64,000 bases of DNA from Anthostomella pinea (lineage: Eukaryota > Ascomycota > Sordariomycetes > Xylariales > Xylariaceae): positions 1,736,001-1,800,000 of the forward strand of contig CAUWAG010000020.1 in the NCBI GenBank assembly GCA_963556695.1. The letters run 5' to 3'. Positions within the stretch are counted from its first letter, which is position 1. Every line of letters begins with the position of its first letter. Both the position numbers and the translations under genes were made by a program. The notes below the pieces were generated by a model. It saw only the letters and a list, made by a program, of their open reading frames with translations. It was not told where the DNA came from and did not search any database. Positions 1 to 12,404 of this stretch are shown piece after piece.

Positions 1-949
1 TCAAGGTTTCCTGAACTCAGGGTTTATGTTTATCCGCCACTGGCTAAGTCACGTCCCAGCATACGAATGGCGTGTCTGGGAAGTTGGTGGGGTCGATATT
101 GGGCGGCATTTGAAGGGACAGAGACCGATGTTTCATATATTTAGCGACCTACCTACGTCACTATCCATTGATCCATGTTTTTTTTCGGTCCATTGACCAA
201 AGTTTATTCTTGTTGGCCCAGGCAGCTACGCAGAACGGCGTCAAAGTCCTCCGCGATCCCTCCCAAACCACCGACCTCTGAGTACGTTACTAGTGATGCG
301 GCAATGTGGGCGGGATCGCGGCGGATTTTGACGCTGCTGTGCCAGGTCCTCGATCCCGCGGTGGTTCCTACTTTCTTATAATGATAGATATGTTCCTACT
401 TTCTTATAATGATAGATATCAGTTATCACTATAGGATCACCAAGATAGTTTTCCACCAAGATCCTGAACGACGGTGAACCCGCGGGACGAGTTATTCGGC
501 GGCCGATGGAAAACCGAGCGTTAGAAAGACAGTTTTGCCACAATCTACCAGCGCCAGGTCAGATGGGAAGGACCTGTCACTGTGATGGAATCATACCCAC
601 TCGAGTGACACTGTCACTGCGCTTGCGTCCGTATTATGAATGACATTGATGGCGCCAGAGACGTCGTACTGAGCAGACACACTATCCTCGTTACTACCGT
701 TACACAGCGTACTGGTTACCAGTAACTGCACACAAATCACTCGTGGCTACAACCACCAAACGACACTCTGAACATAACCGACCATGCACTGGTATCAGTT
801 CATCGGGCCTGCGATGCTGTGCATATGTCCTGTTGCGCGGGCGGGTGGCCATGCTTACGATTTTATGTAAGAATATACTTGGCGATTATTGTACATTTTA
901 CTGACCAATATTCCTTAGGGACTTCAACGTCAAGCAGCAGACAGTCTCC
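1..949. other. No recognisable gene
   Basis: I see no convincing coding region, RNA gene or repeat here. Short open frames exist but none has a recognisable motif. A 31-base duplication around 366-420 (the TTCCTACTTTCTTATAATGATAGATAT motif appears twice, split here by its repeat) is the only local structure noticed. Confidence 0.5.
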
Positions 950-1380
950 GTGGCGCGCGGTGGTGAACCACTCGCGGCCGAAGTTTACAGCAACAACGTC
1001 TGGGTCGGCATTGTGAACCGAATTAAGGGCGATAAGAAGAGGGAAAACAAGGCCGACCTCGCCTTTCCATATACTAGCGGCGACAACACATGGATCTCAC
1101 TAATTGGGCAGCTCAAGAAAGGGGTGAGAATCAAGGCTGGAAGGAGATCGAGGCTTAAGTCCTACCACCCGTCTTGGTTGCCGATTCCGCCGAGGAGCTG
1201 CAGGATATGAAGGAGCTCGTCGAGGGCGTTATCGAACAAGTCCAGAGCATCAAGGGCGTCGGTGACGTCATTTTCGTGAATCGCAGCCTGCAGGACATCT
1301 GCCGGGTCGTGGTTTCTGACCATCCAAAATACGAGGACGACGATTGGGTCAGTGTCGAGGAATCTGCCGTTAGCTCGTAA
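905..1380 (+). pseudogene. Unidentified coding remnant
   Basis: Two adjoining plus-strand open frames (about 905-1150 and 1160-1380) have a protein-like composition. The second, ending at a TAA near 1380, carries an acidic helical stretch (AEELQDMKELVEGVIEQVQ) and ends VSVEESAVSS. They are in different frames and no splice pair I tried joins them in phase, so this is either a broken gene or a fragment cut on its right side, where the SINE begins 80 bp later. No family recognised. Confidence 0.3.
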
Positions 1381-1457
1381 CCTCGATGCATTGATTTTGC
1401 CTCACCCCAATGCACCCTAGAAGTACAGAGACGCCTAGCTAGGCACGGCCGCACGAG

Positions 1458-1932
1458 TGATTGATTGTATTTATCGTGGGTGCAGTCCCTCTATAGGGCA
1501 AACCACGCCTCCCAGAGCCATTGCATCGCAAGGTTATAGAGGTGTCAGTCTAGATACTTTCAAATCCGCGCACGAGCCTATCCTCGCTGTAGCGGTACCC
1601 ACCTAGAGTGACCAGATGGTTTTAGTCAATACCCAAGCACGATTCTGTCAGAAAAACCTCCTGTCTAGTGACAAAACGACCCAGTGAACCTCAGTTCTCT
1701 GGTGTACATATCATTTCAGTAGCCGTTCGATATATGTCGCATTGGTGGGTGAAGTAGGTATTTGTTATCTGCTGGCAAGGGAAACCACAAGGGGAAAAAC
1801 CTCGCAAGAGTGGGTGTTATAGAGATAAGCTGCTTGACTATCGGGCTCTACAATAAGGGGCCTCTCCACTGTCATGTGCTGGTGGGCGACGAGAACACAA
1901 CCAGGCGCATTTGACCATTGCGCCATACGGCC
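1458..1932 (-). mobile_element. tRNA-derived SINE, copy A (internally deleted)
   Basis: On the minus strand it starts with a tRNA-like 5' end (GGCCGTATGGCGCAATGG, an A-box-like stretch) at 1932 and runs to a TCAA-type repeat tail at 1458. From about 1860 down to 1458 it matches the SINE at 49,698-52,192 closely. The region that would hold the B box is missing: about 70 bp present in copy B are gone and a short piece (CGCCCACC) is in the opposite orientation. The last roughly 190 bp before the tail resemble the 3' end of the window's LINEs. The uninterrupted TA at 1590-1591 is the empty site for the pogo element found in copy B. No clear target duplication. Confidence 0.75.
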
Positions 1933-2088
1933 ACTTATTGACATCTGTTAGCAGTAGAGCCCTGTCGATTTTGGCTAGAAAACGCGGCTAGCCGCATTTA
2001 TGTGTCTTTTAGCAATACTTTAATCCTTAGAAAACTAGCTTGCTTTGATGCGCTTTAACTGTCAGGCCATAATCCAAGCTAATAAGGA

Positions 2089-2778
2089 TTGATTGATTGA
2101 TTGATTGTATTTAACGTGGGGATTGCTCCTCAGTAGTGCAAACCACGCCTGTAAGAGCCTCTGCATCGCAGGGTTGTGAAGGTATCGAGATAATAAGTAC
2201 AGTCAGTCCCGCTCACGAGCCCATCCCCGTTGTTGCGGTGGTATGACCTTGGGTCATCCATCTGGTCCTCTAAAAACAGCTATCTATCAGGGGCAGATTG
2301 ATGAGAAGAACTTGCTCTTCTCGACATATCTTGCCCATTCCGCGCTCCTCTCCCCCACGTATTGTAAACAAGCTGCCCTAAGTGAGCACCTGGGCAACAG
2401 TCGGTTTTTCCTAAGCCTTTTGTAAAAGAAAATATATTGCGGTGTTTTCTTTTTACTGTAACTGCAGTAGTCATTCGAGTCTGTATGCCCGAAATGTTTG
2501 TGGTATCCAGCAAAGTCGCCATATTCAGACCTGGCCGCTAAAAGTCTGTGTAAAGTGCTCCTTTCAAAAGATATGAAGTTCCTCTTGGTTACCCCATGCG
2601 AGTATACTTCTTGATACCTAGGTTCTGATTGACCTTCCCACCATTGATCGAATTCTTTCTTGCCCTTCCTCTTGAGATCTCTCTTTACCCAAGAGATTGT
2701 GGGAAGGTTCGTCGCTTCCGTTTCTAGCATGACACCCTCTTTTGCTAGTGTGTCAGCAACTTTGTTGCCATCGATATT
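2089..2778 (-). mobile_element. 5'-truncated LINE fragment (3' end only)
   Basis: The minus-strand 3' end of a Tad1-like LINE: TCAA-type tail at 2089, the conserved 3' untranslated block, then an open frame (2287-2778) holding the end of RNase H (D-x-DGNKVADTLAKEG) and the C-terminal zinc-knuckle-like region HTDSNDYCSYSKKKTPQY. It lines up with 8,028-8,740 and 27,389-28,080. Similarity stops abruptly near 2778, as expected for incomplete reverse transcription. Confidence 0.85.
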
Positions 2779-3037
2779 GTTGAATGGGAGCCGGAAATAG
2801 ACACCGGAAGATCTCCAGTGGGGTAGAGACGCACAGGGCATCTGACCCACCAGGAAGACCGATGATCAATCTCTGTACGCAGAAGAAACAGAACAGAACA
2901 AGAAGAACAACAAAAAGACACTTGACAACCTGAATAATATGAACTTGCTTGCAAGTAACAGTTAAGAGTCTCATTTGCTCTAAAAGGAGAATACTCACAA
3001 AAGATCAAGCGATTTTTACATCTATATATCACCGAAA

Positions 3038-3289
3038 ATGACGACACTGAACAACGACCGTACTATCTTATCTCGCCCCGAAGACTGGGAACGATTGAAC
3101 GCCGAATTCCAGACCAAAGCCGTAGCTTTTGACCTCTGTGATTACATCAATCCAGAAGACAAGGTTGCCTGGCCGACACAGCCGAAAGAGCCCTCATACA
3201 CAAATTACCCAAAGAAGCTCGGACGAGGAACGAGAACCTCAAGCTCGATAACCGTCAGTGGAGATAAAGAATCGGTCGACCCGACATGA
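3038..3289 (+). pseudogene. Ty1/copia gag N-terminal fragment
   Basis: An 83-aa frame beginning MTTLNNDRTILSRPEDWERL with the downstream motif DLCDYINPEDKVAWPTQPKE. The pattern (threshold phrase SRPEDWExLNxEFQxKAxxxDLxxYINP) is typical of the start of fungal Ty1/copia gag polyproteins. The frame stops after 83 residues and no pol follows. It is not the same family as the copia element at 34-40 kb, whose gag starts differently. The A-rich, TATA-containing leader at 2880-3037 would fit an LTR-proximal leader. Confidence 0.5.
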
Positions 3290-3744
3290 CGACAAGCTTG
3301 TCGATCCTGCGCATAGCTACCTGACGCCAGGCCAGTCCCGTCCCCACAGTATGTCATAAAAGTCCTATGCATGGCTAGGGGGCGTTGGGTTGCGGCCGCA
3401 GTCCACTGTATTAGCATTAAGGTATGTGGGTATCTCTTCCACGGTCATGGGTGTAGTGGCCACACTGCGCGCAGCAAATTTCAAGACAAGGGGTAACTAT
3501 TAGCGACCTTCTATTCTAGGACCTATCTGTTACATAATTATGGTGCGATTATGTTCTACCCCGGACATATTGGGACATAAGCCATTGAAATTTGAGGGGT
3601 TTAGAGCATACTAGCTATGCCGGCGCTTCACGCCTTGCTTACCCAGCTAAAGTACTGAGCAACGCTTACTAGTTGCTTAAGCTAGTTGTTAGCTAGCCGG
3701 CTAGACGATACCGCTTCTTTTGGAAGCGCCTCTGCTGGCCAGGG

Positions 3745-3860
3745 ATCCAGGTAATCTCACCCAGGTGGTCCCATCCAGGCGATCTCCGTGGTCTCCAGGT
3801 GGTACCCGTGGTCGCAGGGTGGTCCCCTTGATCTCCAGGTGGTCCCCGTGGTCTCATGTC
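3745..3860 (+). repeat. Imperfect GC-rich minisatellite
   Basis: Four to five degenerate units built on CCAGGTGGTCCC / GTGGTCTCCAGGTGGT, for example TCCAGGTGGTACCCGTGGTC and TCCAGGTGGTCCCCGTGGTC. No coding frame spans it convincingly. Confidence 0.6.
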
Positions 3861-4819
3861 ATAAACCGGAAAACGGAGCGGAGATCACGAAATGCAACAA
3901 TATCGCAAAAGATCGAGTTTCGCCTTTATGAAATAAGATTCACACGGGCATAGCCTAAGTCGCTCCAGTTCGCCAAATAATAGCGAGTTCAACATACATC
4001 GTCTTGAACAAACATAGAGTTTCGTCGATTCATCCGGGCTATACACGGTACCGTCAGATACCAGTGCCATGCTCCACGTTCTAGCTTCGTCCTTGATACT
4101 ACCAGTAGCCTGAAACCGGGCAATTCGCTTTTCGCCTTTCGCGGCGTAGTCTGGGTCTGCTGGGATAAAAATAGCGGTCATTCTTGTTTTCGTCTGGATC
4201 GTCAAGGCGCTTGAGGATGCGGCTGAGTCCTAAAGTCCACATCGTCCAGGGGCTATAGGGGCTACAGGGCTGACATAGAGCGCCATTCCGGATGTGGAGA
4301 TGAGGCCAGGTCCGGCCGTCAGCCGATGACCGTAAGCCCCTCAGCCGTGCCAAGCCCCGTCGTCAGCCCCTGAGCCGTGCCCAGCCCCGTCGTCACACAC
4401 TCCGCACCGGCGCCTCTCTCACTGGGCCACCAACCCGGATACTACACTGGCTGCAGCCTGCCTAGAGACTGCGGTTCTTCTCCCCAGCAATGTAGACTCG
4501 TGTAAGCTTTACTGTCAGCATGGCACACCAAGTAAGATCTAAATATAACCCTATAGTCAAACATCGCAAGTGGTTCTGGTCGATCTTCTTTCCATGTACT
4601 TGATAGGTATTCATAGTACTGTTGGTACTTCTAGTTCCGGGTGGTCTTCCTGTAGTCACACATGGTTGTTCAAGTTGTGAAAATACCTCCAGCATACCAA
4701 TATAGCCTTGAGAACTTCGGATGAGTATTCACTAGGTATTTTGCGAGAGCCCGCATGTGTACCATGACGTGATGTCGAAACAGCAGCCCACGAGACTTCT
4801 CAGGGGTGCCACGACGGGA
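3861..4819. other. Intergenic, no gene recognised
   Basis: No supported gene. It contains one short tandem duplication (4336-4395, listed separately). It ends at the promoter of the secreted-protein gene. Confidence 0.5.
4336..4395 (+). repeat. 30-bp tandem duplication
   Basis: Two adjacent 30-bp units, GCCCCTCAGCCGTGCCAAGC followed by CCCGTCGTCA and the near-identical GCCCCTGAGCCGTGCCCAGC followed by CCCGTCGTCA, differing at two positions. Confidence 0.75.
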
Positions 4820-4825
4820 TATAAA
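4820..4825 (+). promoter_or_regulatory. TATA box of the secreted-protein gene
   Basis: TATAAA lies 137 bp upstream of the ATG at 4957. It is followed by a CT-rich tract (CTCCCTCACTCTCTCTCTC) and a CA-rich leader, a usual fungal promoter and 5' leader layout. Confidence 0.55.
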
Positions 4826-4956
4826 GCAGCAGCCTCCTCCCTCACTCTCTCTCTCATCAACTCAACCAGACACAGATCAAACATCAAGCCTCCACAGTCT
4901 ACTAGTATTCCACAGCACTTCAACCACCGCTTCAACACCATCTTCAACACATCATC

Positions 4957-5548
4957 ATGTTCGCCTCTACCACAGTCCTCGCCGCCCTAGCAAACATCTT
5001 CATCTCCCAGTCACTCGCCGCCGCCGTCCCCAACGCCCCCGTCACAGTCGTAGCTCGTGGTGGTGGATTCCCCGCGTCCAACCCCCCGGGGGTCACCTGC
5101 TACAACACCTGGGAGACGGTCACCAACGATGTAAGTCAAGTTCAGGAGAACGGCACAGACTTCTGCCAAGCCCAAGACGTCACTACCTCATTGCTAACCC
5201 TCACTCCCACATTAGCCCGTCGTCCAGTACTGGTACGTGACTGTCCAGGATGCCGGCAATTCCATCAAGGCCGACCGCGTCTGGAACCACCTGAACCTGA
5301 ACGGCTGCGCCCCGACCGAGAACAAGTACCACGTGGAGTCCGCCATCAACGGCTGCGCCCTCACCTTCCACACCAGCGAGGCCTGCACCGCCGCGCGTGT
5401 CAGCGACGCCCTCCGGTCCGGCTCCGACCCGGCCATCAACATTGCGTGTTCGTTTACCGGAAAAGACGGCCCCGGCGCCGGTGAGGCTGTAGCTTCGGCC
5501 ATCGACGGAACGCTCGAGGGTATCCTGGAAGGACTTGGAGGCCTCTAA
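4957..5548 (+). CDS. Small secreted Cys-containing protein
   Basis: Two exons, 4957-5130 and 5216-5548. The 85-bp intron has GTAAGT, a TGCTAAC branch point and TTAG, and joins in phase 0 to give 168 aa. Residues 1-22 form a clear signal peptide (hydrophobic core ending SLAAA). The mature part has five Cys (VTCYN, NGCAPT, NGCALT, EACTA, IACSF) with a repeated NGCA motif, and ends in a Gly/Leu-rich tail (GTLEGILEGLGGL). No named domain was recognised. Size, signal peptide and Cys content fit a secreted fungal protein of unknown role; an effector function would be inference only. The gene is intact, GC-rich and unlike its repeat-rich neighbours. Confidence 0.85.
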
Positions 5549-5599
5549 GCACGTCACGCTACTAACCCACCATCCATCCCGGCGTTGCTTTCGTTGGTA

Positions 5600-8027
5600 G
5601 AGGAGGAGGGATATTAATGTGGGACAGGGACACGGTCTTTTTGTATATAATAGGCACCACCAACTGTCATTTCCCTGGGACTATCCGACTTCAATCGCAT
5701 CACGAGATTGCATATACAGAGCATTCTGCAGGTAAATTATTTGTCTCCATCGTGTTACTTTCATCCATAGCAACTCTTTCAAGTACCGGTCCAAAACACA
5801 TTGCCCATCTTCCGTTGAATTTATTGTCGAATTAATTCCTGGCTATAATCCGCTCCTGCGGAACCACCAGATCTGGCCCAATCCAGTCGGAGAGTGCGTG
5901 AAGTGTGTTGATGATTGAACTGATTGCGTCAAGTATCATAGCAGTGGCGTGCTTAGCCCTGTTGTGATAGCTAGGGTGTCATCCCGAGGAATCACATGTT
6001 AGCTGTCAGAGGTCCCTTTCCCACATATATAAGTAAGATGATACCCCCATCAGCTATCCCTTATTTCTCTTCCAATACAGACCTTTCCCAAAATCAACAG
6101 ATTGCCGATGCCGTTCCGCCACCAACCTGCAAGACTTTCAAACCAGGAGTTTGATATGCTAATAAATCTAGGTAATTTGCTGCCTGGAGATTATCCCTAT
6201 AGTAGGCTAGCTCTCTATAGTCCTTCATGAGTAGGCCTCTTGTCCCCATCGAGCGTTCGAGCGGAATTGGCCATTCCAGTAAACAGCGCTATCAGATCCG
6301 ATGTAGGGGTAGCGTAGAGACGCCCAACAAGATTGGTATCTTCCACCTTCTCTAGATGGTCGTGAACAAAAGTAATGTCAATATCTAACTAACAAAGCTT
6401 AGAATAATAGAAGTAAAAATCGAGTGACAAGGATGCATAACTTCTATTTTGAAGCCTTTGTGGCATTTAGCGTTTGGCGAAATCAAGTTGCCTAGATTCT
6501 ATTGTCCCTGGCTGAATGATGACTATGTGAATCCCGAGCTTCATGATGACCTGCTCCTATATTATCTAGCCAATTGATTGTTCCACGGCATGATGTGCAT
6601 TTAGTAGCACGGGGACTCTGCTTTTTGTTGTGAAAGCTGGCGCTGGGGCCATAGAAACCAAAAATCGAGATTATATTCAAGACACTGCCTCTTTCTGTCC
6701 CTGGTCCAGGATCCAGTTTCTGACTATAATCCAATTCCCGCTCATATTGTTTTTTAAAACATCCAAAAGAGCAGATATCACTCACCGCCTGCCTGCCTCG
6801 CCTACACCATTCTGATACCGCCTGCTTGATGCGACACCGCCTTCCCGATACGGCACCGCGGGGTCAGAAATTAATACTTCTGAGCCTAATTTGAGGGGTC
6901 CCAGCTCCCGTACCCTCTATTTCCTCCTATCTAGCATTGGGCGCATATACCATAAAGCGAAAATATTCACTAAGCTTAATGAGTGGAACAAAGAAAATGT
7001 ACAATTCATTGTTCTACGGGCATAAAGGCTGCAATGGCTAGCATTTAAAGTGATTTATACGTCAGAATTCTGAGATCCCATAGTGTGTATCAGGTGCTAT
7101 TAAGACGCTTTCTTATCGTTGTATGGCATCGCTTCCAAGAGGGGTGACGCCAGACATCAGCACGGCATCAACTCATAAAGCTGCGGGCTGTATGAAAGGA
7201 TCCGCGCCTACCAAAGTCGTGTCCTACCAGTCAAGGGTGCACAAAGCGAGAGACACAAGCAGAGAGAATGTGAAGACAAAATGGAAGACTTTAGTCCGGA
7301 CTGGATCACAGCTCCGCCTCGACCACGGGGTATCCGTGTAATTCTCGAAATCGGTACCGCATGAAGGCAAACATTACGTGTTTCAAACAACACCAATACA
7401 ACCCTGTTATTGAAAGCAGTAATTTCCGCCGACTACCAGGGTTGGGATAGCCCATGACATGTCGCATTGAAGATGGCGTGGGAGACAGTTTAGCCATTGA
7501 ATCGTATGACAACGGCAAATGGTAAACAAGGAGGATCTACTCTGTGGAGGTTCCCGTACTAGATAACATCGTCACTTGATACGATTGCTTATAAAGCGGA
7601 GTAAAAATGCCTGCTATGTGCCTTGTGGTAACGGTATCCAGAATAAGGACCAGGGTCACATATAGTGGCTATTGGTCTGTATTCTGGAAGTTGCTTGATT
7701 GAAAGAAGGGATGGGTGGGGTCCCCATCCCAGAAGTAGCTATCATCCCAGTTGGGTACGAATCGGGTACAAACGGGTACCAGTTGGGCTCCAAGGTACCT
7801 TGTACCCTGGTCCGTGACCCATCCGTCATTGTGGCTGGAAAATGGGTTGAGGAGCCACAGCTATACCTGGTTCACGCTTGTATTAGTCTCTGGAATATGA
7901 TTTCCAAATTTGATCAACCGGACCAGCGCCTGTTATGACCCTTGCGCTCACGCCACCTGTGCCCTTCATCTGTCTAGCATCTAAGCGGCAATTTTAAGTT
8001 TTTATATAGGCATGTCGACGTCTCCTT
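5600..8027. other. Gene-poor spacer
   Basis: No gene supported. Short open frames at 6,492-6,815, 7,123-7,341 and 7,699-7,938 lack motifs and signs of coding. A stretch at 7,735-7,810 repeats the word GGGTAC/GGTACC several times. A 100-bp stretch starting TGTTAG near 5,998 and ending AATCAACA near 6,103 has LTR-like ends but no matching flanks. Confidence 0.5.
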
Positions 8028-10486
8028 TTGTTTGTTTGTTTGTTTTGTGTTTGTTTCGTATTTAACGTGGGGGGTAGCTCCTCAGTAGTGCAAACCACGC
8101 CTCCCAGAGCCTCTGCATCACAGGGTTGTGGAGGTCTCAAGATAATAAGTACAGTCAGTCCCGCTCACGGGCCCATCCCCGTTGTTGCGGCGGTATGACC
8201 TTGGGGTCATCCATCTGGTCCTTCGAGAAAAGCTATCTGTCAGGGACAGATTGTTGAAAAGAACTTGCTCTTCTCCACGAATTTTGCCCATTCTGTGCTC
8301 CTCTCCCCTAAGTATTGTAAACAAGCTGTCCTAGACAAGGACCTAGGCAGTAGCCGATTTTTCCCCAGTCTCTTACAAAAGAAAATATGTTGTGGTGTTT
8401 TCTTCTCACCACAACTGCAATGGTCATTTGAGTCTGTATGCCCAAAGCGTTCATGGTATCTGGCAAAGTCGCCATGTCCAGATCTGGCCGCTAGAAGTCT
8501 GTGTAAAGTACTCCTCTTAAAAGATATCAGGTCTCTTTCAGTTACTACGTGTGAGTATACTTCTTGATATTTAGATTCTAATTGGTCTTTCCACTATTGG
8601 TTGAACTCCTTTCTGCCCTTTTTTTTGAGATCTCTCTTGATGTAAGAGATTATAGGAAGGCTTATTGTGTCTGTTTCCAGCATGGCACCCTCTTTTGTTA
8701 ATATGTCAGCAGCTTCATTGCCATCAATATCTCTGTGTCCAGGAATCCACTTGACGGTCACTCCAGGAGTGTGTGCTGTGGCAAGTTCTTGAAATCGTAA
8801 AAAAATATTCTGTGATGTCTCAGGTGGAGTCCCATTGAGCCCATCTACCACTGACGTGTTGTCCAGGCAGACATATAGCTGTTTTCTGTGTCCAATTGCC
8901 CTGGCTGCTACAAGACCTTGGAGAGCACCATGGACTTCAGCATCTATTACTTCTGTTTGGAGAAGTCTGCCCTTTCCCCGGTATACTTCTTGTGTAGTGC
9001 CGCCTTTCCTGATGGTATAACCCCATCCAGTGTGGGTTGTGCCTTGGTCGTCCAACTGTGATCCATCTGAATAGATGACAAGGTCAGTGTTCATTCACGT
9101 TTCTCTCTTGTAGCCATTGCTTGAAGAGCTCTGTTTCTTTGTCTTTGTCTTTGCGGATTGGGGGCTTCTTCCATGATGGCCTGGTGAGTGTTGGTCTCTG
9201 GAAGTCAGGGACTAGTTGGAAGCTCCTTTATAGCCTTGTTGGTTCTTTGCGAGCTTATATTTAGAGCCTGCCAACAAGAGGGTGTCTCTGATCTACTCGT
9301 CTGAGTCGGAGGCCGTGACGTCTTCTTATTGATTCTGCAAGAATTCCTGCTGGAGGAATCTGTGATTCAAAGTGTAGGATATGTCCAGGGTGTGTTTTCC
9401 AGACTGGCAAGATAGCTCTGATTGCTGTTTGTAGTACAGCATCTATCGTTCTAAGAAGCCCTTTAATGCGACATGCTGATGTCCCACCTAAGCTCCCAAT
9501 TTTTTCCATTCCTGGGTACCAGGCCTCCAGGCCATGTGTAAGAATAGGAATAACACAAGTTTTCACAGCCCTCTTGGTTAACTTTACTGGAAGTCCTTTG
9601 ACTGTGTTGCATAGTCCTCAAAGGTGGTTTGTTACCCTACTAGCTTTCTTGGCCCAGTAAGAAACGTGATTTTTGAAGTTTAGTTTTTTATTCAGGAGGA
9701 CACCCAGCCATTACATAGAGTCCTTTACTGTTTTGTTTATTGTCCCGTGGCGGACCGGAGGATTGTCTGAGTTCTTTTTTCGTGAAAAGTGCATGATCTC
9801 GGTTTTATTGGGATCAAATTCAATAGTGTTGTTATGTCCCTATTAATTAAGTAGATAAAGATTTTCAGAAGCCTCTATGGCTATTTCTTTAAGGTTCTTT
9901 CTGATATAAAGAGTCGCTAGGTCATCTGTGTATCCAAAGTGTCTCCTTTTCATACCGAGTCGAGCACAGATTGGTTGTGTATACAACATATAAAGGATTG
10001 GAGAGGCTGGTGAGCCTTGTGGTAGCCCACAAGTGAGAGCTTTTATATCAGTCACGATACCTTCAAACCAAACCCTTGCGGACCGCTCGGACATGAATGA
10101 CTGGACCATCTTATGAGAAAGCCCGGCCAGCCCTGTTCTCTCATGCGAACCACCAGCCGTCCCATTAGGGCAGCATCAAAAGCCCCTTTCACATCTGACG
10201 TGACTACCGTTGCAACGAGGCCTTGGTTGAGGACCTGCTCAATATCGTGTATGAGTGCAGCTACCAAGTCAGTGGCAGACCGCTTTGGTAGAGCTCTAAA
10301 ATGTTGTAGAGCTAGAATTCTAAGTTTAATGATTAACCAGGTAATTCTTTTTGTAATGAGTCGTTCAAGGCCTTTGCCAAGACATGACAACAGCGATATT
10401 GGTCTGTAGGCCCTGGGATTGGAGTAGTCTTTCTTTCCTGGTTTTAAGATCATCTCCACCTCAGCTACTTTAAATGGTTTAGGGTT
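8028..10486 (-). mobile_element. Decayed Tad1-like LINE, 5'-truncated
   Basis: Minus-strand LINE from a TTTG-type tail (minus strand AAAC repeats) at 8028 through the 3' block, RNase H (about 8594-9094, starting DLVIYSDGSQLDDQG and including PGHRDIDGNEAADIL) and reverse transcriptase (about 9261-10,534, with GLPQGSPASPILYML and the catalytic box GYTDDLATL, where the usual YADD is TDD). Frames are broken by stops and shifts. It aligns with the copy at 27.4-32.6 kb but breaks off near 10,486, just upstream of the RT start, where an unrelated LTR-like stretch begins. Confidence 0.9.
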
Positions 10487-10489
10487 GTG

Positions 10490-10818
10490 ACGGCCTGCAC
10501 AGACCTTCCCATATGACAAGTGGATACTTCCCAATAGGGGAAGAATCTGACCAGAGGATGCCCTTAAAGGAGCAACCTCCCACTGTACCTATCTCTCTCT
10601 CTCTCTTCCTTTCCTCTCTAGTCTTGATATTCTCGTCAATAGAGTAACAGCTTGCTGCTGGCCATGTCCCAGCTACTCAGTACGCTCGACGTGACAGTCT
10701 AGCTGGACCTGAAGGTCTGGCTAAGTGACCTCGCAACCCGGTACCTAATCTCTTATCTAATCATACATGTGAGTCCCGATATAGATGGTTTACAGGCTGG
10801 AATTTCATGGATCCAACA
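10490..10818 (-). repeat. LTR relic of the copia family
   Basis: The last 120 bp (10,698-10,818) match the copia LTRs at 33,944 and 39,697 with scattered changes: TCTAGCTGGAC, GGTCTGGCTAAGTG, CTAATCATACATGTG and the terminal GGATCCAACA. The left part, starting TGTGACGG near 10,486, does not match those LTRs, so it is either a divergent relative or a second element. No target duplication was found. Confidence 0.65.
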
Positions 10819-11799
10819 GTATCAGTCTTTAAACTTGTTTGCTTCGACAAATATTAAGAAACTTTAATGAAAAATTAATAAGTTAAATTTCAATATATTA
10901 TAATTAACTATGAAATAATAAGTATATATAGTTAATATATAATTCAGTGAGGTTTGATTATAGCTATAAACAAACGGAATTTATTAATTCACTTTTTAAA
11001 ATTTGTCTTTGTTATGATAAGTTTTTAAGGCGTACTATTTAGAATACATTAAGCTTTTCTCGTATTTATAAGATCCAGGTTATGGATAATATTGAATAGA
11101 AATATTTATATCTAATAAAAACGACTTATCGTTTTTATGGTACAAAAAAAGGAAATAAAGCCTTATAAGAAGAAATTGACGGAATGTAATTATCGTTTTA
11201 AAAGCTCGAATATTTTTAAAAGTTAATTAAATCATCTAGAAGCATCGTAAACTAAGTTTAAAATAAAACGAAATACTTTAACGAGGCAAGAAATCTAGTA
11301 AAGTAAATAATTGGACTCTTTTTAAGCTGATTAAATACTAGTCATGATAATTATATAATTTACGGCTTTTTATATGCTTATTACAATGAATTCAGAAACT
11401 ACGTAGTATTTATTAATATAAATTTCATATTTAAAAACAAGGAATTTTAACTTTTTAAGGAATAAATCAATTCTAAAAAGTATTAATAAAATATTATACA
11501 TTTCATTACATATATAAGGTATTTTTTCATTACTTAATAAACCATAATAATAATTATATTGAAACATATGTTGAAATATATAATATGTTTCAATATTTAA
11601 ATATTTAATCATTCATAATTATTTAATTCAAAATTATTATAATTATAAATAAATTTATGAATGAATGTAATACTTTAAAATATCATATATACAGATCAGT
11701 TATAATTTTTTGTTTAACTTAGAATAATATTAATATTAAATGATTTAAATACCAATTATACAAAATATATAATTATTTTAGACGCATCCATTTAAAAAA

Positions 11800-12283
11800 T
11801 GTGACGAGCCGTCTAACCTATAAGGCTAAAGGGTTCTATGGGGTTTATGTTCTGAGGTAAGTCAACACAAAGGACGATAGAGGCTTCTGTCAACTAGAAG
11901 ACACTCAGATACTGGGGCTTGGTCTGAACTGGGTTCACTGTATAGTCGAGTCGTCAGGAGATTTCTCCCACCTTAGGGTTGGCTAAGATGCTTAAATTGA
12001 TCACTGAGGTTGAGACTGTCTATCTATCTGGTTGGGAAATATCTGTCCTTATATATCCAATCTCTCCCTCACTGATTAGGTGGCTCACCCTGGATCACCA
12101 CGGTGATCCAGTGATCCAAATTCTTAGTCACGTGACCCTGGTTCTGCTGGTCACGTGATCTGTGTACCGTTGCTCCGTTCCTCCGATCTCTCCACTGATC
12201 AGCACCCCACTTACTGGTCAACCTGTTCCGAATCGTCTCCTCTTGGCCTGTTATCAGGCCGCACTGTTCATTGGTTTGTAACA
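11800..12283. repeat. Probable solo LTR
   Basis: A 484-bp island of normal GC starting TGTGACGAGCC and ending TTTGTAACA, flanked on both sides by runs of at least five A, which would be the 5-bp target duplication (uninformative because of low complexity). It has a TATATATCC stretch at about 12,050, an internal palindrome CTGGATCACCACGGTGATCCAG region at 12,091-12,112, and two GTCACGTGA motifs. TGT...ACA ends fit an LTR retrotransposon. No internal element remains. Confidence 0.55.
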
Positions 12284-12404
12284 AAAAAAACCTTTTAAAA
12301 AATTAATAATTAAACTATATATTATTTAAATAATTCAATTATGAATAAAATTAATCAAATGTCTTGATAAAGAATCAGAAAACTATTTTAAGAAAACCGT
12401 CAAA

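Noticed and set aside
5998..6103. A short solo LTR (TGTTAG ... AATCAACA)
   Set aside because: No target duplication and no second copy in the window.
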